A stretch of DNA of 44,078 nucleotides from Planctomycetia bacterium (lineage in GTDB: Bacteria > Planctomycetota > Planctomycetia > Planctomycetales > Planctomycetaceae), in contig JAPLNX010000206.1 in the NCBI GenBank assembly GCA_026400935.1, forward strand, positions 1 to 44,078. Reading direction: 5' to 3'. Within the stretch, counting starts at the first letter, position 1; each line of letters starts with the position of its first letter. The position numbers and the translations under genes are program-made. Shown here one piece after another: positions 20,226 through 28,737 of this stretch. The notes under the pieces are model-generated. The model worked only from the letters and a program-made list of their open reading frames with translations. It was not told the origin of the DNA and made no database searches.

Positions 20226-21422
20226 CTACTCCAAAATAGACGTCACGACACCAGAGCCCACCGTTTTACCACCTTCGCGGATAGCAAAACGACTACCAGT
20301 ATCCATCGCAATAACCTTACCCAACTCAACCTGGACCTTGACGTTATCTCCAGGCATGCACATTTCAGCGCCGCCTAAAAGATTCATTGAGCCAGTCACA
20401 TCAGTTGTGCGGAAGTAGAACTGCGGTTTGTAGCCATTAAAGAAAGGCGTATGCCGACCACCCTCCTCTTTACTCAAAACATAAACCTCACCCTCAAATT
20501 TAGTATGAGGCTTAATACTCTTTGGCGCCGCAAGAACCTGACCTCGAGACAAATCTTCTTTCTTCGCACCTCGAAGCAAAATCCCGACGTTATCTCCCGC
20601 CATACCCGAGTCCAGAGTTTTATTAAACATCTCGACGCCGGTGCATGTTGTTTCAGTAGTAGGACGAAGCCCTATAATTTCAATCTTTTCACCAACTTTA
20701 ACTACGCCCTGCTCAATACGCCCCGTCACAACCGTTCCGCGACCCTCAATCGAAAACACATCCTCAATCGCCATCAGGAAGGGCTTATCAGCGGCTCGCT
20801 GTGGCTCCGGAATATGCGCATCGAGCACATCCATCAATTCAGTAATACACTTACTTGCAACAGGATCTGAAGGGGTGTCTAACGCCGCTTTCGCATTTCC
20901 ACGCACTATCGGAATCGTATCACCAGGGAAGTCGTATTTCGTAAGGAGATCACGAATCTCCATCTCAACCAACTCAAGTAACTCCGGATCATCAACGAGA
21001 TCACATTTATTAAGAAATACCACCAACGCAGGCACATTCACCTGTCGAGCCAACAAAATATGCTCGCGGGTCTGCGGCATAGGCCCGTCAGCCGCAGAGA
21101 CAACAAGAATCGCACCGTCCATCTGAGCAGCCCCGGTGATCATATTTTTGATATAATCGGCGTGGCCAGGACAATCAATATGCGCATAGTGCCGATTCGG
21201 CGACTCATACTCAACATGACTCACCGCGATCGTAACAGTCTTTGTTTCATCCCGAACAGTACCGCCCTTGGCAATATCAGCATACGACTTGAAGTGCGCA
21301 AGCCCTTTAGCTGCTTGCACCGCCAAAATCGATGCTGTTGTTGTCGTTTTCCCGTGATCAATGTGCCCAATGGTACCAACATTGACGTGCGGTTTCGTTC
21401 TCTCAAAGACTGCCTTGGCCAT
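20226..21422 (-). CDS. tuf: Elongation factor Tu
   Basis: This GTPase delivers aminoacyl-tRNA to the ribosome. The 398 residues include G1 [12 protein letters not shown]3 DCPGHADY, G4 NKCD, and domains II-III with [13 protein letters not shown] and GGRHTPFF. Switch I is atypical: residues 61-67 read KTVTIAV where most bacteria have RGITINT, although the Mg-contacting Thr is kept. I recall this variant from other planctomycete EF-Tu proteins. It is flanked upstream by four tRNAs and downstream by rpmG, and is the only tuf copy in the window. Confidence 0.97.
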   Translation of the reverse strand: MAKAVFERTKPHVNVGTIGHIDHGKTTTTASILAVQAAKGLAHFKSYADIAKGGTVRDETKTVTIAVSHVEYESPNRHYAHIDCPGHADYIKNMITGAAQMDGAILVVSAADGPMPQTREHILLARQVNVPALVVFLNKCDLVDDPELLELVEMEIRDLLTKYDFPGDTIPIVRGNAKAALDTPSDPVASKCITELMDVLDAHIPEPQRAADKPFLMAIEDVFSIEGRGTVVTGRIEQGVVKVGEKIEIIGLRPTTETTCTGVEMFNKTLDSGMAGDNVGILLRGAKKEDLSRGQVLAAPKSIKPHTKFEGEVYVLSKEEGGRHTPFFNGYKPQFYFRTTDVTGSMNLLGGAEMCMPGDNVKVQVELGKVIAMDTGSRFAIREGGKTVGSGVVTSILE

Positions 21423-21524
21423 GTTTACTCCCTAGCTCTCAATTGACCTAAACTTTATTTAAATTCGCTAATCACCAACCCCAGCGCCTCTGCACACAAT
21501 TACAACAGAGCTACACCATGGAAG

Positions 21525-21596
<72 letters not shown>

Positions 21597-21653
21597 GGAA
21601 AGGACACATCAGCCGCTAAATAAACCACCCCACCTGCGAACTAACACTTCAGT

Positions 21654-21724
21654 AGCGGGTGATGGGAATCGAACCCACGTGTCCAGCTTGGAAGGCTGGC
21701 GCTCTACCATTGAGCTACACCCGC
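21654..21724 (-). tRNA. tRNA-Gly (anticodon TCC)
   Basis: Perfect acceptor stem GCGGGTG/CACCCGC, anticodon stem CCAGC/GCTGG with loop CTTCCAA and anticodon TCC, T arm with GGTTCGATTCC. It has 71 nt and no encoded CCA. It is third in the Thr-Tyr-Gly-Thr array. Confidence 0.96.
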
Positions 21725-21774
21725 AGTTGGCAAGTCCTAACAAACCATCAAAATCACGACAGAACCACGTAAAC

Positions 21775-21856
21775 TGGGGGAAGCAGGATTCGAACCTGCG
21801 AAGGCAGAGCCACCAGATTTACAGTCTGGCCCATTTGGCCACTCTGGAATTCCCCC
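21775..21856 (-). tRNA. tRNA-Tyr (anticodon GTA)
   Basis: Acceptor GGGGGAA/TTCCCCC, anticodon stem CCAGA/TCTGG with loop CTGTAAA and anticodon GTA, and a long variable arm (GGCTCTGCC region) as expected for bacterial tRNA-Tyr. The discriminator is A. It has 82 nt and no encoded CCA. Confidence 0.96.
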
Positions 21857-21927
21857 GTATATACACCCAAGCTAGCCACAGTGTTGGCAACTTCGGGGCT
21901 TATCACCCAAACGAAACGTAACACCAA

Positions 21928-22000
21928 AGCTAGCGGAGGGACTCGAACCCACAACCGCCGGTTTACAAAACCGGAACTCTGCCAATTGAGCTACGCTAGC
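21928..22000 (-). tRNA. tRNA-Thr (anticodon TGT)
   Basis: Acceptor GCTAGCG/CGCTAGC is perfectly paired, the anticodon stem CCGGT/ACCGG holds loop TTTGTAA with anticodon TGT, and the T arm carries GGTTCGAGTCC. It is the first gene of the minus-strand tRNA-tuf-rpoBC cluster, about 30 bases after a candidate promoter. Confidence 0.96.
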
Positions 22001-22030
22001 AGTTGAAGTCGGCCCGATAGGGAGCGGAGC

Positions 22031-22058
22031 AATATAGCGACCGTCTACATCAATGCAA
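22031..22058 (-). promoter_or_regulatory. Candidate sigma-70 promoter of the tRNA-tuf-ribosomal cluster
   Basis: On the minus strand a TTGCAT box (22053-22058) and a TATATT box (22031-22036) are separated by 16 bases. A GC-rich stretch follows the -10, as in stringently controlled stable-RNA promoters. The -35 box is weak (3 of 6), but the position just before the first tRNA fits. Confidence 0.5.
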
Positions 22059-22135
22059 GCCACCCGCTGGCACCGCAGTTGCGGTAACGACGTTGAATTC
22101 CAGGTGGTTTTCGACTTCTGTAATAAAATGGTAGT

Positions 22136-22182
22136 TTGGCGAACCTAATCCGCCAAGTGCTGCTGGCACGCCGCTTCGCGGC
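22136..22182. repeat. Two adjacent short hairpins downstream of the toroid protein gene
   Basis: TTGGCG...CGCCAA (22136-22156, 9-base loop) and GCCGC-TTC-GCGGC (22170-22182) are perfect stems within 47 bases. They lie between the stop of the gene at 22208 and the tRNA promoter. They could terminate that gene or be a dispersed palindromic element; without a genome-wide search I cannot tell. Confidence 0.45.
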
Positions 22183-22207
22183 ATGGTCATTTTTGAATTA
22201 CGAACCA

Positions 22208-24559
22208 TCATTCCGGTATTGATTCAAACTGTCCGCCGATTTGGTAGAGAGGCAGAAATCGGTAATATACCTCCAGGCAAAGAGTGCTCAAAGCTGTTGA
22301 AAATATCCTTCCCCCGTATGATCCCCATGGTGGTTTGGGATCCCAGCTCCCAGCTTGGTGCCCTTTGATTCTTTGTTCTTCAATAAGCGAATCCCTGAGT
22401 GCTTCATTCCACTGGCCCCAATCACGACCGCCGATTTGGTACATCGCAAGGGTTCCGTAGTACCAGTAGTAGAGGTTATGTGAAGACGAGCGAGGACGAC
22501 GCTGCAGCATGTAACCGACCGCCTCTACGCTGGCCGGATTAGTTCGGTTAATTCCGAGTATCTGTTTGCAGAATAACGATTCCGCCGTCATTGAGTCAGT
22601 CGGGGGAAGCTGTTGGCCTCCTGCGATTCGATAGCCAGCGAGCCCTTTATTGGGACCTTGGCTTCGCTCTTTGAGGAACAGGACCATTTTTGTTTTTGTT
22701 GATTCAGGAGTCGGAATACCTGCAATTTCTGCACTTTTGAGCGCCATCAATTGCCAGCCAAACATGCTCATGTCGCTTGATTGAGGAGGAAGTCCAGATG
22801 AGCTTGGTTGAACGTAGCGCCATCCTCCATCGGGATTTTGATTGACGATAATATACGCGACAGCGCGCGCTAGGGGTTGACGCAATCTGGCATCTGACGA
22901 CAAGTCGCTTTGCATGCTAAGTGATTCGGCTAGGGCGTATGCTGCCATTGCGTGACAATACATCTGCTCGAAGTGGGTCGCCTTCCCCCCAAGGTAGCCG
23001 TCATTACGCTGCTGGCGAAGCAGCCACCCAACGGTTCGGTCGATTTGGTCAGCATATTGCCCTTCTTCGTGGGTGTAGCCTGCGCCGAGAAAGGCCAGAA
23101 GAGCGAGTGCAGTAACTCCGGTATCCGCTTGTTTGCCAGCGTAGTTGCGATCGTTTCCTTCTTCATCCAGTTTTACGAGCCCCGCATGGCCGGTGCACCG
23201 ATCTCCATCCGGGCACTGAGCGTCAAAGTTGTCAGCATCCCAATAACCTTCTGGATTTTGGTGAATCGCAAGCCACCGCAAGCTCAGTTCGACGGCTTTT
23301 TCAGATGCGTCCGTGCCGCCATATTTACGGGCAACCTCTCGGCGACGAGCAAGGTTGCGGCCTTCATAAACGGGGGGAACAGTCGTACGTTTTCCTAGTT
23401 TTGAAGCCTCGAAATTGGGCCGGGATGGCCTAGGTGTGATTCCATCGTTTGGAAGCTCGGTCCGAATTCCCTCTCGGACAGCAACGGAATCTCCTGGTGT
23501 AGGATTTGGCGATTGCGCTTTTCGCTCTGGATGGAATGAATCTGCACCGCCGGCCTCTTGGCCCCGAGGAGTTCGAGTTCGTAGTCGCGGGAATGGAGAG
23601 AATCCAGGTGAACCACCGGTGGTGCCTTTTGTGGGCTGGCCAACCAGCGCGGGCAGTTCATCAACCTGATTGGCAGATGGCGATAAAGGAGCTCGACTCG
23701 GGCGTCGTTCCCCGATCTCAAGTTTTGTTGGAGCAGTGGGTTTTTCTGAATTTGATGGAATGGCAGGAACGGAATCCTGAGCTAACATCGGTGCTTTTGA
23801 TCCCCGTGCCATTTCAGATCGCTCGATGCTGCCGGGGTTCACTTGCCTGACGATCAGTTCGCCCTCCGGTCGTGTTAAGTTTGTCCGCTTCGTGGGTGAA
23901 AGCGATGATACTCGTGCTTCCGGACGCGACTCAGCGGTCGGATCATCGATCTTTAGCGGCGCGGCTGCTTCGACACGAGCGGCTGCTTTTTCGCCAGTTT
24001 GCTTCAACTCAGGCCGAACATCCAGTTGATCCGGAAGCGCCGCCTTATCGGTTACCTGAATATCTGGCGCGGTAATCTGGCCAGGAGTCCGCGGTGGACC
24101 TTCGGTTGGCTTTACGTCGGTCGCAGAACGGCTCGTCCGAATAAGCTCCTGATTGGGACTGTCCGGAAATTTTTCCCAAACCCTGGTGTTGCCGGACTTT
24201 GGCAAAGCGACTCGTTCTTCTGCTTGGGTGAGCTTGGCTTGAATTTCGATCTGCTTTTCACCGACCTGAACCGCGTCTTCGACTTTGTCAGCCAAGAGAT
24301 GTTCGGGTGGATTGACCGCAACCAGGCCAAAGACGCAGGACAAATGCACAAGCACAGAAAACATCAACGACTTCCAGCCGATGGAACGATCACCCCAGCG
24401 AGTTACCAGCATCGTAATGAGATGCAGAGTCGCGAGTCCCAAACCGGTTGCTAGTCCACTCCAAAGAACAGTCTCAACGATCTCTACTGGGGTTCTGAGC
24501 CAAGCAGAGACTTGTTCAACCACTTCCGCAGCGGCGAGTAGAAAAAATGCGGAACTCAT
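22208..24559 (-). CDS. Membrane-anchored protein with squalene-cyclase-like alpha/alpha toroid
   Basis: A 783-residue protein in three parts. The N-terminus has two predicted membrane helices (about residues 30-52 and 62-83). A long Pro/Thr/Ser-rich, low-complexity region spans roughly 100-430. The C-terminal third (about 450-760) has repeats of the prenyltransferase/squalene oxidase type, such as WLAIHQNPEGYWD, TGVTALALLAFLGAGYTHEEG, WLLRQQRNDGYLGG and YIIVNQNPDGGWRY. No DXDD cyclase motif is visible, so a catalytic terpene cyclase is unlikely. Such anchored toroid proteins are common in planctomycetes and their function is unknown. The start is supported by AAGGAAAG just before ATG. It lies downstream of the GspK-like gene on the same strand. 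Confidence 0.8.
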   Translation of the reverse strand: MSSAFFLLAAAEVVEQVSAWLRTPVEIVETVLWSGLATGLGLATLHLITMLVTRWGDRSIGWKSLMFSVLVHLSCVFGLVAVNPPEHLLADKVEDAVQVGEKQIEIQAKLTQAEERVALPKSGNTRVWEKFPDSPNQELIRTSRSATDVKPTEGPPRTPGQITAPDIQVTDKAALPDQLDVRPELKQTGEKAAARVEAAAPLKIDDPTAESRPEARVSSLSPTKRTNLTRPEGELIVRQVNPGSIERSEMARGSKAPMLAQDSVPAIPSNSEKPTAPTKLEIGERRPSRAPLSPSANQVDELPALVGQPTKGTTGGSPGFSPFPRLRTRTPRGQEAGGADSFHPERKAQSPNPTPGDSVAVREGIRTELPNDGITPRPSRPNFEASKLGKRTTVPPVYEGRNLARRREVARKYGGTDASEKAVELSLRWLAIHQNPEGYWDADNFDAQCPDGDRCTGHAGLVKLDEEGNDRNYAGKQADTGVTALALLAFLGAGYTHEEGQYADQIDRTVGWLLRQQRNDGYLGGKATHFEQMYCHAMAAYALAESLSMQSDLSSDARLRQPLARAVAYIIVNQNPDGGWRYVQPSSSGLPPQSSDMSMFGWQLMALKSAEIAGIPTPESTKTKMVLFLKERSQGPNKGLAGYRIAGGQQLPPTDSMTAESLFCKQILGINRTNPASVEAVGYMLQRRPRSSSHNLYYWYYGTLAMYQIGGRDWGQWNEALRDSLIEEQRIKGHQAGSWDPKPPWGSYGGRIFSTALSTLCLEVYYRFLPLYQIGGQFESIPE

Positions 24560-24568
24560 GAACTTTCC

Positions 24569-24738
24569 TTACCAGCGATTGGTTTTGGCAAAGGGCAATT
24601 CAAGCATTACTTCAACAGGAACTCCCTCGAGGAAAGAATCGTCCCCGCTTATTGGGATTGCGTCAATCCGGTATCGAGGAAGTTGGTTTGCACAGATCGT
24701 TTGTGCCAGCGTGCTCCACGATTCACAAACTCAGTCAT
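24569..24738 (-). pseudogene. Possible small gene broken by a frameshift between the GspK-like and toroid genes
   Basis: An ATG at 24738 overlaps the GspK-like stop as ATGA but its own frame ends after 29 codons. A second frame over 24569-24730 stays open for 53 codons and looks protein-like (YRIDAIPISGDDSFLEGVPVE), yet has no start codon. Joining the two by a single frameshift would give a protein of roughly 55-60 residues ending just before the toroid gene's ribosome-binding site. I recognise no family. It may be a frameshift mutation, a sequencing error or chance. Confidence 0.3.
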
Positions 24739-26738
24739 TGCCCGCCGATGAGCTGCGCGATTGGATAGCCGCGACCAAGTTCCGTGAGATCAGTCAGCGA
24801 AATCACCATCGGTGGTTTCTTGGGTTGAGTCGTGTCGATGACCGCTTCCAGTCGAACAAACTGGCTAACCTCATCAAAGTAGCCAATCGACTGAACACGA
24901 TATATCCCGCCACGTGCGGTGACATAACGATCGAGTTGTTGCATCGTCGGCATGTCGATCAAGTTTTCGATGACGAGCCAACCGGCGGTCGCTCGCGTGC
25001 CGGTTGTAGCTACTGAAGCGTCACCTCCTGCTCCTTGACGTGCGGCCATAATGGAACCGGCGATCGATTCGGTGACTCCCGGAATCGTCAGCAGTGTTTC
25101 GTACCGTGCTTGATTGATATTGATGCGACCGTCAATCACGGTATCAGTCGAAGTTGTCAGCGTGTCGAGCAACTGCGGCAGATATCCGGCCATTTCGCTG
25201 CCGCTGGGTAACCAAGGGCTCGAAAGCGTTTGCTGTGTTTTATTGACAGTCGCAGTAGTGGATGCACCAATCAATTCGTAAAGTGAGGTAACTTGCCGCT
25301 TTGATCCTTGAGAAAGGTCCATGCCGCCGCGAGTGACCGGCGCATTGCCGCCGCCACCGATTGCCGCACCGACTGCTTTCGCCGCTTGTTGCACTTGCTG
25401 CGTCGGACTTGAGCCTGTGCCGACGCCCGATGAGCCTCCCGACGAACCGGAGCCGACACCCGACGATCCGCCTGTCGAAACTCCCGATGAGCTACCTGCG
25501 GAAACCCCAGCCGATGTGCCCGAGCGAGTATTTCCAGAGTTGCTGCTGCTACCAGAGTTGCCGGCTGCTGATCCCGATGACTGACCTTGCCCGGTGCTGG
25601 TTGTTGCCGCTGCGGTCATGCGGTACGCAATGACGAACTGCGCGACGGTAGAATCGAACGACTCTTCCAACGTGTCGTACAACGTGGCGAGATCATTACC
25701 GTTGATGTTGATGCGCGGTGTGCCGTCCGACTGCAAATTCTTCTCGCGACCAAAGACCGACAGATAGGCGGACCAACCCATCTGCAACACACCATCTTGG
25801 TTGTCGGGTGGACTACTCACATCGCCATCGTTCTCGTTCGGGTCGAGCACCCCGTTGCGATTCGCGTCTTCACCGTACAACAAACCCAAAGTGACTCCGC
25901 GCACGAGCAACAATTCATCGAGCGAATCCAGCGGGCTGTTCTTGGCCGGATAAGGCGGCGTCAACGACTCGTAATACTCCGATTCGCAGCCACTCTCGCG
26001 AGCGGTTTCATCGGAATCAATGAAGTCCAAAATCGCGTCAGCCAACTCGGCCGTCATGCCGGGGATCATCTGCAAGCGACCCTCCGGTGTATTCGTTGAA
26101 GCTGAAGAGGTGCTGATATTTGAACTTGATACTGAACCAGAACTCGATGAAGAACTGCCGCTTGTGCTTGAACCGGTTGTTGTTCCTGAACCACTCGAGC
26201 CAGTCGTTGCTCCGCCACTTGCTCCGGCTGAGCCTGTCGCCACACCGCCGCCAGATGACCCTGAACTTCCCGAGCCACTCGCCGCCGAACCACTTTGCGA
26301 CTTCGCCGCGCTAACCAGTGTGTTGAGATTGAGCTTCGAGGATTCGTCAATCAGCCCTTGCCGAATCGTAGAACCGGTGACGTCACTTTCGTTGGGAACG
26401 ACCAAACTGAAACGAGAGCGACCTCGTGGATTGTCTGCTTCGCGAATCGTGACGCCGCCAAATCGCTGTGGATCGTGATGCACGTTTTCGTAAATGGCAT
26501 CAACCGGAGGGGTGCCCAAGACCGCGACAGCCAGTTCGATCCCGGAATCGGCCGACGCGCGCGCCTGAACTTCGCGTCCGAAGACTCCGGTGGCTTGGCT
26601 TTCGGAAATCATCGTCTCCGAAAACGTGTAAGCCCCCAATGTCAACAACGCGATAACGACCAAGACAACGACCAACATGCTGCCACGACGCGGATAATTT
26701 GTCGGTGGGCAAACCAATGAGAACCTGCTCGCTCGCAT
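24735..26738 (-). CDS. Type II secretion-like minor pseudopilin (GspK family) with Gly/Ser-rich inserts
   Basis: GspK proteins cap type II secretion pseudopili at the inner membrane. A prepilin-peptidase type leader is visible: RRGSMLVVVLVVIALLTLGAYTFSE, then AxADSGIELA, the family-typical helix. Two helix-hairpin-helix-like stretches (IPGMTAELADAILDFIDSDE and RININQARYETLLTIPGVTE) and an acidic EF-like DANRNGVLDPNEND follow, as in GspK. Two long inserts are almost only Gly, Ser and Thr (DNA about 26105-26290 and 25320-25590), making it about twice the usual length. The frame opens at 26831, but a prepilin leader of normal size favours ATG 26738 (MRASRFSL), giving 667 residues. No other secretion gene is in the window. 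Confidence 0.72.
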   Translation of the reverse strand: MRASRFSLVCPPTNYPRRGSMLVVVLVVIALLTLGAYTFSETMISESQATGVFGREVQARASADSGIELAVAVLGTPPVDAIYENVHHDPQRFGGVTIREADNPRGRSRFSLVVPNESDVTGSTIRQGLIDESSKLNLNTLVSAAKSQSGSAASGSGSSGSSGGGVATGSAGASGGATTGSSGSGTTTGSSTSGSSSSSSGSVSSSNISTSSASTNTPEGRLQMIPGMTAELADAILDFIDSDETARESGCESEYYESLTPPYPAKNSPLDSLDELLLVRGVTLGLLYGEDANRNGVLDPNENDGDVSSPPDNQDGVLQMGWSAYLSVFGREKNLQSDGTPRININGNDLATLYDTLEESFDSTVAQFVIAYRMTAAATTSTGQGQSSGSAAGNSGSSSNSGNTRSGTSAGVSAGSSSGVSTGGSSGVGSGSSGGSSGVGTGSSPTQQVQQAAKAVGAAIGGGGNAPVTRGGMDLSQGSKRQVTSLYELIGASTTATVNKTQQTLSSPWLPSGSEMAGYLPQLLDTLTTSTDTVIDGRININQARYETLLTIPGVTESIAGSIMAARQGAGGDASVATTGTRATAGWLVIENLIDMPTMQQLDRYVTARGGIYRVQSIGYFDEVSQFVRLEAVIDTTQPKKPPMVISLTDLTELGRGYPIAQLIGGQ

Positions 26739-26840
26739 GACGACGGTCTTTCGGCAAATTGAACTCGTGAAAACCAGAGCGAGCTTACCAACCGGAGCCG
26801 CATCGCACAGCAGGGGATTTGACAGTTTCATCGGCCATTC

Positions 26841-26876
26841 ATGAAAGCAGCCCGGCTTTTCTGAAAAGCCGGGCTG
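26841..26876 (-). terminator. Intrinsic terminator after the EF-hand protein gene
   Basis: A near-perfect palindrome, AGCCCGGCTTTTC pairing with GAAAAGCCGGGCT around a single central base, lies about 50 bases after the stop at 26925; on the minus strand a short CTTTC run follows. It separates the EF-hand gene from the GspK-like gene. Confidence 0.7.
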
Positions 26877-26924
26877 TTCACGATGCCGAAGTGACCTCGA
26901 CGTTGCGAATCTGTTTTTTCGTAC

Positions 26925-28526
26925 TTACCGAGAAGGTTTCTCAGAATCACGGGACTTGTCCCCTTCGCGAGGCTTTTCGTCACGAGGGCGATCTTCCGCA
27001 TCACCTCGACGAGCGGGACGACCCGCCGCGCGATCTGCTTCCGAGCGACGAGGGCCACCTTCTGGCTTACGATCACCATCGGCTCGGCCTCGACCTTCTG
27101 GCGGTCGGTCTCCGTCAGGACGACCACGCCCTTCTGGACCACGCCCTTCGGGTGGACGATCTCCGTCTGGTCGACGACCTCCATCGGGGCCTCGATCACC
27201 ATCCGGGCCACGGCCATTAGGTCCACGGTCTCCCGGTGGCGGGCCAAGCAACTCAGCCCGATCAAGCTGGCCATCGTTGTTGCGGTCGAGTTCTTTGAAG
27301 AGTTCTCGCAGGCTATCCAATTCATCCCGACTGATCAGGCCATCATGATTTCGGTCGAGTATTTGGAAGAACAATGGCCCTTGAGGCTGACGGCGTCCGT
27401 CACCTTCCGGACGACGCTCGCCGTCACGTGGCGGTCCATCTTCTGGTCTGCGGTCTCCGTCACGACGACGTTCGCCATCACGCGGTGGTCCCGCTTCCGG
27501 TCGGCGGTCACCTTCACGACGAGGTTCTCCTTCGGGGCGCTGGCCACGTTCGCCATCTGGTTTGCGGCCTTCTGGGGGACGATCGCCTTCCGGCTTTCGA
27601 CCTTCGGGACGCGGGCCACCTTCCCCACGTTGCGCGAAGGCTCGAACATCATCGAGAGTCAGCACATCTTTGCCCGCTCGATCGAAGGCTGGTTTGACAC
27701 GATCGCGGAACTGTTCCGGAACTTCATCGAGCGTCACTTTACCATCATTGTTCTTATCGAATCGTTTAAACATTTCTTCTGGATTCTGTCTTCCTTCAGC
27801 GCCTGGGCCAGGGGACCCCGGCATTGGGCCAAGCTCGGTCATCGCCTTCCGGAGTTCGTCGGCCGTCAGTTCCTCTTTACCGAGCTTTTCAAAGACTTTA
27901 CTCAAGCGATCGCGCATCGGTTCCGGAAGTTCGTCTTTCGACAACTTGCCGTCGTTGTTCTTATCGAACCGTTTAATCATCTCCGCAGGATCGAACGCTC
28001 CTCCGGGACGTGCTGCGTTGCCAAACATGGCTCGCGCCTTTTCGAGATCATCAAGCGTGAGCGAATCCTTGCCGGTTCTTTCGAGCATTTTTCGGAGCAT
28101 TTGCCCCGGACCCTCTTCCGGAAGTTCTTCCTTCGTCAGCTTGCCGTCTTTGTTCTTATCGAGTCGTTCGAGCATCATTTTCGGCTCAAACATCTGACGA
28201 CCACCGGCACCTAGCCCGCCTCGATCAAGTCCGCCACCTTGCACTGGAGCGTCGCTGCGTTTCAGCGCGGCTTCGAATTCATCCTTCGTCAATTCGCCGT
28301 TGTCGTCCTTATCGCCGATACGGACGAGTCGATCGAAGTAACGCCCTTGCTCTTCAGAAACTTCGTCCGGCGTGATCTTCCCATCGCCATTCTTATCCAT
28401 TTTCTGGAAGAGTTCCGCCGTCTGATTCGCCTCCGGCTTCGCTGTTTCATCCGCCGCATTGACGGCCACAACAGACAGTCCGAGCATCCCGCCCATCAAC
28501 AATGCCCATGTGCTAAATCGTTTCAT
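26925..28526 (-). CDS. Secreted calcium-binding protein with seven EF-hands and an Arg/Pro/Asp/Gly-rich tail
   Basis: The start is ATG 28526 (MKRFSTWALLMGGMLGLSVVAVNAAD), with AGGA nine bases upstream and a clear signal peptide; the frame opens 29 codons earlier without such features. The 533-residue product has seven EF-hand loops: DKNGDGKITPDE, DKDDNGELTKDE, DKNKDGKLTKEE, DKNNDGKLSKDE, DKNNDGKVTLDE, DRNHDGLISRDE and DRNNDGQLDRAE. Between loops five and six, and again at the C-terminus, are low-complexity blocks built of RRPEG, RDGERR and PDGDR units. It probably binds calcium outside the cytoplasm, perhaps in the envelope or matrix; its partner is unknown. The repetitive DNA produces long but meaningless frames on the other strand. 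Confidence 0.85.
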   Translation of the reverse strand: MKRFSTWALLMGGMLGLSVVAVNAADETAKPEANQTAELFQKMDKNGDGKITPDEVSEEQGRYFDRLVRIGDKDDNGELTKDEFEAALKRSDAPVQGGGLDRGGLGAGGRQMFEPKMMLERLDKNKDGKLTKEELPEEGPGQMLRKMLERTGKDSLTLDDLEKARAMFGNAARPGGAFDPAEMIKRFDKNNDGKLSKDELPEPMRDRLSKVFEKLGKEELTADELRKAMTELGPMPGSPGPGAEGRQNPEEMFKRFDKNNDGKVTLDEVPEQFRDRVKPAFDRAGKDVLTLDDVRAFAQRGEGGPRPEGRKPEGDRPPEGRKPDGERGQRPEGEPRREGDRRPEAGPPRDGERRRDGDRRPEDGPPRDGERRPEGDGRRQPQGPLFFQILDRNHDGLISRDELDSLRELFKELDRNNDGQLDRAELLGPPPGDRGPNGRGPDGDRGPDGGRRPDGDRPPEGRGPEGRGRPDGDRPPEGRGRADGDRKPEGGPRRSEADRAAGRPARRGDAEDRPRDEKPREGDKSRDSEKPSR

Positions 28527-28737
28527 AGATTCATTCCTGACAAAAACTGTGACCTTGAATTGGTCTGACATTGGAACCTGTGACGGCACAATAAACCCGC
28601 AATAGCGTTGCAAGTTCCGAAGATTTTTCGAGAAGCTGATGATCGTCCCGCGATCGCAGTTAGTCTGTCCGACGACTTATCAAATTGCAGACGCGGATGG
28701 CACAACGCTGTCCGTCCTTTGCCTGAATCCCGGTTTT

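Noticed and set aside
21754-22063. Short frames such as MWVRVPPLALVLRF and VAQLAEFRFCKPAVVGSSPSA
   Set aside because: These are translated tRNA sequences, a common annotation artefact.
25321-26478. Pro/Glu/Asp-rich plus-strand frames opposite the GspK-like gene
   Set aside because: Complement of the Gly/Ser-rich inserts; not a real protein.
25381-27630. Possible CRISPR or tandem-repeat array in the Gly/Ser and Arg/Pro regions
   Set aside because: The repeats are imperfect codon-level repeats within coding frames, without constant spacers.
26956-28214. Several long plus-strand frames opposite the EF-hand gene
   Set aside because: They arise from the repetitive Arg/Pro/Asp/Gly codons; products are low-complexity (SPSGRP-type) and the EF-hands on the minus strand are unmistakable.
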